DNA of 64,000 nucleotides from CAIWHR01 sp963830485. Lineage in GTDB: Bacteria > Pseudomonadota > Gammaproteobacteria > Burkholderiales > Casimicrobiaceae. This document shows, in pieces, positions 39,866 through 46,876 of the stretch. How positions within the stretch are numbered: the stretch's first letter is position 1; every line of letters starts with the position of its first letter. The notes below the pieces were generated by a model. That model had not been told where the DNA came from, did no database searches, and saw only the letters and a program-made list of their open reading frames with translations. The position numbers and the translations under genes are program-made. The stretch lies in the NCBI GenBank assembly GCA_963830485.1, contig CAWHNE010000004.1:1-64000 (forward strand), given 5' to 3'.

Positions 39866-41050
39866 CTTCTTTTCCATCAACTTGATGAAGCGGTCGAACA
39901 GGTAGCGGATGTCGTGGGGGCCGGGGCTCGCCTCGGGATGGCCCTGAAAGCCGAACGCGGGCCGGTCGGTGCGCGCGATCCCCTGCAGGCTGCCGTCGAA
40001 GAGCGACACATGCGTGACGCGAACGTTGGTCGGCAGCGATGCCGGATCGACCGCGAAGCCGTGGTTCTGGCTCGTGATCAGCACCTGGCCCGTGTCCTGA
40101 TCCAGCACCGGATGGTTCGCCCCGTGATGGCCGAACTTCATCTTGAGCGTGCGGCCGCCCGACGCGAGCCCGAGCAGCTGATGGCCGAGACAGATGCCGA
40201 AGGTCGGCAGGCCGCCGTCGACCAGGGTCCGGATCGCGTCGATCGCATACGTGCACGGCTCGGGATCGCCGGGACCGTTCGACAGGAAGACGCCGTCGGG
40301 CTCGAGCGCGAGCGCCGCGGCAGCGGTGGTCTGCGCCGGAACGACGGTGATCCGACAGCCGCGGTCGACCAGGAGCCGCAGGATGTTGTGCTTGACGCCG
40401 AAATCGTACGCGACGACGTGGAAGCGCGACGCCGGCGCTGCGCGATAGCCCTCGCCCAGCGCCCAGCTCGCGCCGGACCACGCATACGGCACTTCGCACG
40501 AAACGACGCGCGCGAGATCCTGCCCGGCCATCGACGGCGCGGCCTTCGCACGCGCGAGGGCGTCTGCGACGTCGGCGTCCCCGAGGGTCGGCGCGGCATG
40601 GAGGCATCCGTTCTGCGCGCCGCGCTCGCGCAGGATTCGCGTCAGGCGCCGCGTGTCGAGGTCCGCGATGCCGACGATCCGGTTCTTCGCGAGGTATGCG
40701 CCCAGGTCGCCGGCCGCGCGGAAGTTCGAGACCACGCGCGGCAGATCGCGGATCACGAGGCCAGAGGCAAACGGCCGCCGCGATTCGACGTCCTCGGCGT
40801 TGACGCCGACGTTCCCTATGTGCGGGTAGGTGAGCGTGACGATCTGGCCCGCGTACGACGGATCGGTCAGGATCTCCTGGTAGCCCGTCATCGACGTATT
40901 GAAAACGACCTCGCCGACCGAGAATCCGGACGCGCCGATGGCCACGCCGCGAAACACGGTGCCGTCGGCGAGCGCGAGGATCGCGCTGGCGCCATTGCCC
41001 GCGACCGGCAGCAGCCGGGCGTGCGACGTGGCGGCATTCGTATCGGGCAT
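39863..41050 (-). CDS. carA: Carbamoyl-phosphate synthase small subunit
   Basis: The glutaminase subunit. The protein has 395 residues. The N-terminal domain (ILALADGTVFRGVAIG, VFNTSMTGYQEILTDPSY) is followed by a class I glutamine amidotransferase domain with the nucleophile in FGICLGHQLLGLASGG and the His-Glu of GFQGHPEASPGPHD. ATG 41050 fits the family; the longer frame upstream would run through the leader hairpin and promoter. Its TAG stop is the first triplet of repeat copy A. Confidence 0.97.
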   Translation of the reverse strand: MPDTNAATSHARLLPVAGNGASAILALADGTVFRGVAIGASGFSVGEVVFNTSMTGYQEILTDPSYAGQIVTLTYPHIGNVGVNAEDVESRRPFASGLVIRDLPRVVSNFRAAGDLGAYLAKNRIVGIADLDTRRLTRILRERGAQNGCLHAAPTLGDADVADALARAKAAPSMAGQDLARVVSCEVPYAWSGASWALGEGYRAAPASRFHVVAYDFGVKHNILRLLVDRGCRITVVPAQTTAAAALALEPDGVFLSNGPGDPEPCTYAIDAIRTLVDGGLPTFGICLGHQLLGLASGGRTLKMKFGHHGANHPVLDQDTGQVLITSQNHGFAVDPASLPTNVRVTHVSLFDGSLQGIARTDRPAFGFQGHPEASPGPHDIRYLFDRFIKLMEKK

Positions 41051-41113
41051 GTCGGGTAGCGTTCGTGGCCGGGTTTGCGCGCCGGCCGTGCGCGCCGGGG
41101 TCCGGACGTGCGA

Positions 41114-41146
41114 AGCGGGAACGCCCGCGTATGAGCCGTTCCCGCT
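41114..41146 (-). promoter_or_regulatory. carA leader hairpin
   Basis: A ten-base perfect stem (AGCGGGAACG 41114-41123, complement 41137-41146) with a 13-base loop, inside the roughly 100-base untranslated leader of carA. There is no T run, so it is not a simple terminator. Confidence 0.55.
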
Positions 41147-41158
41147 TTGAGGCTTCCA

Positions 41159-41188
41159 ATTATACCGGCAGCGCAGCCTCAGCGCCAA
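41159..41188 (-). promoter_or_regulatory. Sigma70 promoter of carA
   Basis: On the minus strand TTGGCG (41188-41183), an 18-base spacer, then TATAAT (41164-41159). Transcription would begin near 41152, about 100 bases before the carA ATG. Confidence 0.75.
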
Positions 41189-41220
41189 CCGCCGGCCTCC
41201 GCGCAGGCAAATCAGTGCGG

Positions 41221-41313
41221 TGCGTCAAGATGTCGGCCGCTTGCGGCGACTCGCGATCGTTCGCATCCCCTCGCCTTCGGCGGGGGCCCCGCTCACCGCT
41301 CGCGCCGCCACTA
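41221..41313 (-). repeat. Family-3 stop-codon repeat, copy 1
   Basis: It begins with the TAG stop of the SDR gene, then GGCGGCGCGAGCGGTGAGC, GGGGCCCCCGCCGAAGGCGAGG, GATCGCGAGTCGCCGC and AGCGGCCGACAT. The other three loci share the same order of blocks. Confidence 0.8.
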
Positions 41314-42081
41314 GTACGCTGCCGAAAAGCCCCCATCCACGTACAGGAGATGGCCGGTCACATAGTCGGCGGCGGACGAGGCGAGGAACACCGCGGCGCC
41401 GGCGATCTCGCCGGGCTCGCCCCAGCGGCCGGCGGGCGTGCGCCGCTCGACCCACGCCGAAAATTCCGGGTTCGCAATCAGCTCCGCATTCATCTCCGTT
41501 CTGAAGAAACCGGGCGCGATGCCGTTCACCTGCACGTTGAACGGGGCGAGCTCGACCGCGAGCGCACGCGTGAGCATCCTGAGCCCACCTTTGCTTGCGG
41601 CGTAGGCGACGATGTTCGGCCGGCCGAGATCGGAAGCAAGCGAGCACACGTTGACGATCTTGCCGCGCCGCCTTGCTTTCATCGCGGGGAGGACCGCACG
41701 GGTGACGAGGAACGGGCCGTCGAGGTTCGCGGCCTGCAGCTCGCGCCACTGGTCGAACGAGAACTCCTCGAGGGGCTGGCGACGGTTCATCGCTGCGTTG
41801 TTGACCAGGATGTCGATCGCGCCGTGCTCGCGCGTGATCGCGGCCATCCCTGCCTCGACCGCGTCCTCGTCGGTCACGTCGAAGGGCGCCACGGCCACAG
41901 CGATCCCAGTGCCGACGAGCTTCGTCGTTGCCGCATCGAGCTTCGCGCGGTTGCGACCGTTCACGACGACGCGCGCCCCCGCACGGCCCAGGCCCTCGGC
42001 GATCGCGAGCCCGAGTCCGGAGCCGCCGCCGGTGACGAGCGCCAGCGCACCGCGCAGATCGAACGAGTGTGCCGCCGCCAC
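41311..42081 (-). CDS. Short-chain dehydrogenase/reductase
   Basis: A 256-residue classical SDR. The cofactor loop is LVTGGGSGLGLAIAEGLGRAG, with the NNAAMN motif and the catalytic set S (VCSLASDLG), Y and K (YAASKGG). The C-terminus VTGHLLYVDGGFSA is typical. The region after the second strand (VVVNGRNRAKLD) suggests NADP(H) preference. Closest in style to gluconate 5-dehydrogenase / 3-oxoacyl-reductase types; the substrate cannot be named. The GTG at 42081 is the likely start, four bases after the dapB stop, implying coupling. Its stop codon lies in a family-3 repeat. Confidence 0.88.
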   Translation of the reverse strand: MAAAHSFDLRGALALVTGGGSGLGLAIAEGLGRAGARVVVNGRNRAKLDAATTKLVGTGIAVAVAPFDVTDEDAVEAGMAAITREHGAIDILVNNAAMNRRQPLEEFSFDQWRELQAANLDGPFLVTRAVLPAMKARRRGKIVNVCSLASDLGRPNIVAYAASKGGLRMLTRALAVELAPFNVQVNGIAPGFFRTEMNAELIANPEFSAWVERRTPAGRWGEPGEIAGAAVFLASSAADYVTGHLLYVDGGFSAAY

Positions 42082-42085
42082 GGCG

Positions 42086-42901
42086 CTACGCGATTCCCAG
42101 GACGTCCCGCATGTCGGCGAGCCCGGGCTTGCCTGCGACGCGCCGCGCAGCGACGAAATGCGCGGCACGCAGTGCTCCCGCGGCGAAATTCTGCCGCGAC
42201 GCGGCCTTGTGCGAGAGCTCGACCCGCTCGCCCGCGCCGGCGAAGATGACCGTGTGCTCGCCGACGACGTCGCCGCCGCGCAACGCGGCGAAGCCGATTG
42301 TGCCGGCCTTGCGCTCGCCGGTCACGCCTTCGCGTGCGTAGACAGCGCAGTCGGCGAGCGTACGTCCCGCGCCGCGCGCCGCGGCGTCCCCCAGCGCGAG
42401 CGCGGTGCCGGACGGCGCGTCGACCTTGTGCCGGTGGTGCATCTCGAGGATCTCGATGTCGTAGCCCGAACCAAGCTGCCGCGCCGCGGTCTCGACGAGC
42501 GAGAGCAGCACGTTGACGCCGACGCTCATGTTCGGCGCGAAGACGACCGGCACGCGCCGCGCGAGCTCCGCGAGCTTCGTCTTCTGCGCAGCGCTGAGCC
42601 CCGTGGTCCCGACGACCGCGCCAGTGCCGTGCCGCGCGCACGCCTCGAGGTGCGCGAGCGTGCCCTCCGGCCGCGTGAAGTCGATCAGCACGTCGGCCGC
42701 CCGCACAGCCGCGTCGACGTCGGCGCCCACCGCGACGCCGGTCGCGCGGCCGCAGCGCAGTCCGGCATCGCATCCGGCCATCGGACTGTCGGGAACGTCG
42801 AGCGCGGCCGCGAGCGCGAGCTCGGGATCAGCGAGCACCGCTTCGATCAGCGCCTGGCCCATGCGGCCGCCGGCGCCGGCGATCGCGACGCGAATCGCCA
42901 T
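42086..42901 (-). CDS. dapB: 4-hydroxy-tetrahydrodipicolinate reductase
   Basis: Lysine/diaminopimelate pathway. The protein has 271 residues. NAD(P)-binding GAGGRMGQAL, then VVGTTGLSAAQ, FAPNMSVGVNVLL and the substrate/catalytic motif EMHHRHKVDAPSGTAL. The ATG at 42901 is overlapped by the end of repeat copy B (CCCTGATG), so any ribosome site must lie inside the repeat. It lies between bamE and the SDR on the minus strand. Confidence 0.97.
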   Translation of the reverse strand: MAIRVAIAGAGGRMGQALIEAVLADPELALAAALDVPDSPMAGCDAGLRCGRATGVAVGADVDAAVRAADVLIDFTRPEGTLAHLEACARHGTGAVVGTTGLSAAQKTKLAELARRVPVVFAPNMSVGVNVLLSLVETAARQLGSGYDIEILEMHHRHKVDAPSGTALALGDAAARGAGRTLADCAVYAREGVTGERKAGTIGFAALRGGDVVGEHTVIFAGAGERVELSHKAASRQNFAAGALRAAHFVAARRVAGKPGLADMRDVLGIA

Positions 42902-43172
42902 CAGGGCCTGCTCGCTATGGACACGAACGCGTTGCACGGCCGAAAAACGCCCAGCGCAAGGCGCAAAGGCGAAGGCGAGTCGTCAACCCGGCGAGACTTT
43001 GCAACGCCGCGATGGGCGTTTTCGGCAGCAACCCGAAGGGAAAGGGCGCCCTGGGCCGCCACTCCGTGTTGTTCCCCTCGCGAAGACGCCCGGTCTTCGC
43101 TTCGTCGTCCGCCTTGATTGGCGGCCCCAGGCCGCCCGTTCGCGTTCGCGCCCATAGCGTGAACAGGCCCTA
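42902..43172 (-). repeat. Family-2 junction element, copy B (271 bp)
   Basis: Read on the minus strand it begins with the bamE stop (TAGGGCCTGTTCACGCTATG) and ends CAGGCCCTG, abutting the dapB ATG. The terminal inverted repeats are imperfect over about 30 bases. An 84-codon frame (43155-42901) ends in TGATG, sharing the dapB ATG. Relative to copy C, codons 10 to about 50 are in a shifted frame. The second half is an inner module bounded by AAAACGCCCA and TGGGCGTTTT. Confidence 0.9.
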
Positions 43173-43643
43173 CTGCCTGAAGACGTCGAGGATGCTGTCC
43201 CACCAGGAGCGCTGGTCGCCCCACTTCATTTCGCCGGCGGTGCGCGCCGCGATCTCGCGATTGAGCTCGGCGGTCGACGGCGGCGCCTCGTCGCCTTCCC
43301 AGCGTGCGACCTTGTCGTCGACGAAGTAGACGGTGAAGTTGCGCTGGTCGAGCGTGCGGCCCTGCCGGTTGAACAGGTAGGTGTAGTCCCAGCGGTCGTC
43401 GCGGAAGACCGTCACGACAAGCGGCGTGCCGAGGATCAGCCGCACCTGCTGTCGGGTCTGGCCGATCTTGAGCTTGTCGACCATGTCCTGCGAGATGAAG
43501 TTGCCCTGGTTGATGTCGAGCTTGTAGACGCCGAACGAGCGCAGTGTCGGCGCGTAGGTGTCGATGGTCGCGCAGCCCGCGACGAGCGCGGCCGCGAGCA
43601 CCACTGCAGCGGTCGACGGCGACACGAAAAGGCGGGTGGACAC
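43170..43643 (-). CDS. bamE: Outer membrane assembly lipoprotein BamE (OmlA)
   Basis: A component of the BAM complex that inserts beta-barrel proteins. About 157 residues. The leader ends in the lipobox LVAGC. The SmpA/OmlA core is KLDINQGNFISQDMVDKLKIGQTRQQVRLILGTPLV followed by FRDDRWDYTYLFNRQG. GTG 43643 is chosen because the in-frame ATG at 43685 lies upstream of a TATAAT box and would not be transcribed from it. Divergent from fur, as in many betaproteobacteria. Its stop codon is the first triplet of repeat copy B. Confidence 0.93.
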   Translation of the reverse strand: MSTRLFVSPSTAAVVLAAALVAGCATIDTYAPTLRSFGVYKLDINQGNFISQDMVDKLKIGQTRQQVRLILGTPLVVTVFRDDRWDYTYLFNRQGRTLDQRNFTVYFVDDKVARWEGDEAPPSTAELNREIAARTAGEMKWGDQRSWWDSILDVFRQ

Positions 43644-43669
43644 GTCTGGGAACCGGAGAGGCGACGCGC

Positions 43670-43676
43670 TATTATA
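43670..43676. promoter_or_regulatory. Overlapping divergent -10 boxes between bamE and fur
   Basis: The sequence TATTATA gives TATAAT on the minus strand (for bamE) and TATTAT on the plus strand (for fur). The -35 regions are poor on both sides. Confidence 0.45.
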
Positions 43677-43758
43677 GCCATGCACGTCGACGCGACGCGC
43701 CGATCAGGGCGGCCGCCGCCGCCGCCCGATCCCGCCGCCTTCGCCTGGAGCGCGCCCG

Positions 43759-44199
43759 ATGACCTCGCAGCACGACCTCAAGACCGCGGGCCTCAAGGCC
43801 ACCGCGCCCCGCCTCAAGATCATCAACCTCTTCGAGGCGTCGAAGGTGCGGCACCTCACAGCGGAGGACGTCTATCGGCAACTCCTGAGCGAAGGTCTCG
43901 ATATCGGCCTCGCGACGGTCTACCGCGTGCTGACGCAATTCGAACAGGCGGGACTGCTGACGCGCCACCATTTCGAATCCGGCAAGTCCGTCTTCGAGCT
44001 GAACGAGGGCCGGCATCACGACCACCTGGTGTGCCTACAATGCGGCCGCGTCGAGGAGTTCTACGATCCCGAGATCGAGAAGCGGCAAGCGAAGGTCGCG
44101 CACGAGCGCGGATTCCAGATCGCCGAGCACGCGCTCTATCTCTACGCCGAGTGCGTCAAACCGCGGTGTCCGTACCGCAAGACGCCCGAGGACAGCTGA
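43759..44199 (+). CDS. fur: Ferric uptake regulator
   Basis: An iron-responsive repressor with 146 residues. Winged helix LKATAPRLKIINLFEASKVRHLTAEDVYRQLLSEGLDIGLATVYRVLTQFEQAGLL. Metal ligands are in HHFESGKSVFELNEGRHHDHLVCLQCGRVEEF, with C-terminal EHALYLYAEC. The C-terminal pair is CVKPRCP-like. The fur|bamE arrangement is standard for the group. Confidence 0.97.
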   Translation: MTSQHDLKTAGLKATAPRLKIINLFEASKVRHLTAEDVYRQLLSEGLDIGLATVYRVLTQFEQAGLLTRHHFESGKSVFELNEGRHHDHLVCLQCGRVEEFYDPEIEKRQAKVAHERGFQIAEHALYLYAECVKPRCPYRKTPEDS

Positions 44200-44209
44200 C
44201 ACCCGCCGG

Positions 44210-44690
44210 CTGCTCGCGCCGCAGCCTCCGCACCACCAATGTAAATCGTCGCGCCGAGTTGTCGGCCGGCTGCGGCCTCGACCTCCGCATAGCCGTGCGA
44301 TGCGCATGTCGCGTTGTCGGCCTCGCAGCGCCGGCTCGCCCAGGTCGCATCCCCTCTCGCTTCGCTCGGGGGCCTCAGCTTCCCGGCTCGCGTCGCTACT
44401 CGCGATCGCTCGCTCGCCCTCGCCTTCGGCCGGTTCGGCCTCCGCACTGCCGTGACATGCCATTGCCGAGCTGTCGGCCTCTGAACGCGACTCGCGATGG
44501 CTCGCACCCCAAGCAAGCTTGGGGCCCCCGCTCGCCGCTCGCGCGTGCCCCCGGCTCGCCGCTCGCGGCGCGGCCTCCGCACCACCAATGTGAATCGCCA
44601 CGCCGAGTTGTCGGCCGCCGGCGGCGACTCGCGATCGCTCGCTCCCCCTCGCCTTCGGCGTGGGGCCCCGGCTCGCCGCTCGCGCCGCTA
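44210..44690 (-). repeat. Family-3 repeat array (three or more tandem degenerate units) between fur and murJ
   Basis: This 488-bp convergent gap holds no gene. Starting at the murJ stop on the minus strand (TAGCGGCGCGAGCGGCGAGC) the unit runs through GGGGCCCC, GAAGGCGAGGGGGAGCGAGCGATCGCGAG, GGCCGACAACTCGGC and TTCACATTGGTGGTGCGGAGGCC, then restarts at about 44570 and 44425 with variations. The block ACATTGGTGGTGCGGAGGC occurs twice. One internal junction again contains TAGCGACGCGAGC. Confidence 0.85.
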
Positions 44691-46262
44691 CTCGTCGCCG
44701 GGGTCGAGAGCCGCCGCCGGGTCCGACTCCACCTCCCGCCGGTCGAAATCGCCGAGGCGGAAGCCCAGGAGCCACAGCGCGCCGAAGTACGCGGCGGCCC
44801 CCGCCGCGCAGATCCACGCGAGACGTCCGACCTTCGTCCACAGCGTCGCCGCGAGCCATAGCGACGGCGGCCCGACGACGGCCACCAGCACGAACGCCAG
44901 CACGAAAAGCGCGACGGCGAGCTTCGAGACGAACTGCAACCATCCGGCGCGTGGCACGTAGACGCCACGGCGGCGCAGGAACCAGAACAGGAGACCCGCG
45001 TTGAGGCACGACCCGAGCGAGGTCGACAGCGTGAGCCCGGCATGGCCGATCCGGAACATCAGGATCAGCGCGAGCGTCTGTGCGAAGAGAATGGTCGCGA
45101 ACGCGATCTTTACCGGTGTCTTCATGTCCTGGCGCGCGTAGAACCCGGGCGCCAGGATCTTCACCAGGATGAAGCCCAGCAGACCGACGCTGTAGCCCAG
45201 GAGCGCATCGCGCGTCTGCAGCACGTCGTTCACCGTGAAGCGCCCGTACTGGTAGAGCGTCGCGATCATTGGCGTCGCGAGGATCCACAACGCAACTGCG
45301 GCCGGCAGCGCGAGCAGGAATGCGAGCCGCAAGCCCCAGTCGAGCAGCGAGCTGTACTCGGCGGGATTCTCGTCGGAGTGATACTTGGCGAGCGACGGCA
45401 GGAGCACCGTGCCGAGCGCGATGCCCAGGAGTGCGCTCGGAAACTCCATTAGCCGGTCCGCGTACGTGATCCACGAGATCCGGCCGTCGCCCAGCAATGC
45501 CGCGAGCTGCGTGTTGATGAGCGCGGAGATCTGCGCCGCGGACACGCCGAGCACGGCGGGACCCATCGCGCGGAGGACGCGGCGCACGCCCTCGTCGCGC
45601 CAGTCGAAGCGCGGCCGCGGCAGCATGCCGATCGCGGCCAGCGGCCGGAACTGCAGGACGAGCTGCGCGACGCCGCCGATCAGCACGCCCCACGCGAGCG
45701 CGGTGACGGGAGGATCGCAGTACGGCGCGAGGAAGATCGCGGCGCCGATGATCGCGAGGTTGAGCAGGACGGGCGTGATCGCGGGAATCGCGAACCGGTG
45801 GTAGACGTTCAGCACGCCGCCCGCAAGCGAGACGAGCGACACGAAGAGGATGTACGGAAACACGATCCGGATCATCTGCGCGGTCAGCTCGACCTTGCCG
45901 GGCGTCTGCGCGAACCCGGACGCAAGCAGGTAGACGAACGCGGGCGCGGCCAGGACGCCAACGATCGAGACTCCCAGCAGGGCCACGGCAAGCAGCGTAC
46001 CGACGCGACCGACCAGCGCCTTCGTGTCGGCATCGCCGCGCTGCCGGCGGTATTCGGCGAAGATCGGGACGAACGCCTGCGAGAACGCGCCCTCCGCGAA
46101 CAGCCGGCGCAGGATGTTGGGCAGCCGGAACGCAGCCTCGAACGCGTCCATCTGCAGCCCCGCGCCGAAGATCGTCGCCTTCAAGCTCTCGCGGACGAGC
46201 CCGGTGATCCGCGACAGCAGCGTCATGCCGCTCACGGTCGAGAGCGCGCGCAGGAGCTTCAA
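44688..46262 (-). CDS. murJ: Lipid II flippase MurJ
   Basis: A multi-spanning inner-membrane protein that exports lipid II for peptidoglycan synthesis. The protein has 524 residues and about 14 hydrophobic helices of the MOP superfamily. The conserved start is MTLLSRITGLVRESLKATIFGAGLQMDAFEAAFRLPNILRRLFAEGAFSQAFVPIFAEYR. The charged residues of the central cavity (the Arg pairs in SRITGLVRE and LPNILRR) are present. A short acidic C-terminal tail follows the last helix. It diverges from rpsT. Confidence 0.96.
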   Translation of the reverse strand: MKLLRALSTVSGMTLLSRITGLVRESLKATIFGAGLQMDAFEAAFRLPNILRRLFAEGAFSQAFVPIFAEYRRQRGDADTKALVGRVGTLLAVALLGVSIVGVLAAPAFVYLLASGFAQTPGKVELTAQMIRIVFPYILFVSLVSLAGGVLNVYHRFAIPAITPVLLNLAIIGAAIFLAPYCDPPVTALAWGVLIGGVAQLVLQFRPLAAIGMLPRPRFDWRDEGVRRVLRAMGPAVLGVSAAQISALINTQLAALLGDGRISWITYADRLMEFPSALLGIALGTVLLPSLAKYHSDENPAEYSSLLDWGLRLAFLLALPAAVALWILATPMIATLYQYGRFTVNDVLQTRDALLGYSVGLLGFILVKILAPGFYARQDMKTPVKIAFATILFAQTLALILMFRIGHAGLTLSTSLGSCLNAGLLFWFLRRRGVYVPRAGWLQFVSKLAVALFVLAFVLVAVVGPPSLWLAATLWTKVGRLAWICAAGAAAYFGALWLLGFRLGDFDRREVESDPAAALDPGDE

Positions 46263-46385
46263 CGGCGAGCGTCCGGCTCGTCGGCCGGGTTGCGCGATGC
46301 GGTGCAGGTAACCGAACTTTGCAAGGGGCGGAGAGGGTGCGGAACAGGCAACCGGCGCGGGTGGGACCGCCGACGCGACCGGAGG

Positions 46386-46414
46386 TTGCGCCGGATTCGA
46401 TAAGCTGCTATTAT
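46386..46414 (+). promoter_or_regulatory. rpsT promoter
   Basis: TTGCGC (46386-46391), an exact 17-base spacer, TATTAT (46409-46414), 43 bases before the rpsT ATG. Confidence 0.65.
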
Positions 46415-46456
46415 GCTTGGTCTTTTTCCGGTTCTCCAGAAACAGGGTTCTTCGAC

Positions 46457-46720
46457 ATGGCCAACAGTGCCCAAGCCCGCAAGCGCGCCCGCCAAGCCGA
46501 GGCGACGAACCGTCGCAATGCCGGACTTCGCTCCGCGCTGCGCACCGCGGTGAAGAAGGTCAGGAAGGCGATCGCCGCCGGCGACAAGGCCGCCGCGCAA
46601 AAGCAGCTCCAGGCTTCGCAAGCGGTCATCGATAGTGTTGCGGACAAGAAGATCGTTCACCGCAACGCCGCCTCCCGCACGAAGTCGCGCCTCGCACACG
46701 CGATCAAGGCGCTCGCCTAG
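46457..46720 (+). CDS. rpsT: 30S ribosomal protein S20
   Basis: An 87-residue basic helical protein that binds 16S rRNA. It starts MANSAQARKRARQAEATNRRNAGLRSALRTAVKKV and ends with RNAASRTKSRLAHAIKAL, matching the S20 family along its whole length. It has its own promoter and terminator, as is usual for this single-gene unit. Confidence 0.98.
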   Translation: MANSAQARKRARQAEATNRRNAGLRSALRTAVKKVRKAIAAGDKAAAQKQLQASQAVIDSVADKKIVHRNAASRTKSRLAHAIKALA

Positions 46721-46743
46721 ACTTCGCGTCGACGCAGTCCCCG

Positions 46744-46766
46744 AAAGGCGCCTCCGGGCGCCTTTT
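46744..46766 (+). terminator. rpsT terminator
   Basis: Nine-base stem AAAGGCGCC / GGCGCCTTT with a four-base loop, followed by T, 24 bases after the rpsT stop. Confidence 0.85.
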
Positions 46767-46876
46767 CCGCATTCTGGGCCGCCGCCGCGGCTCGTCGAGG
46801 GATGGGCATGACGCTTGCTTTATCGTCAGGGATAATTTGTCGAAAAGCTGGCTACCCCCACCGTCCGAGCCATCCG

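Noticed and set aside
44210..44690. CRISPR array in the fur-murJ gap
   Set aside because: The repeats are long, degenerate and contiguous, with no regular spacers and no cas genes nearby.
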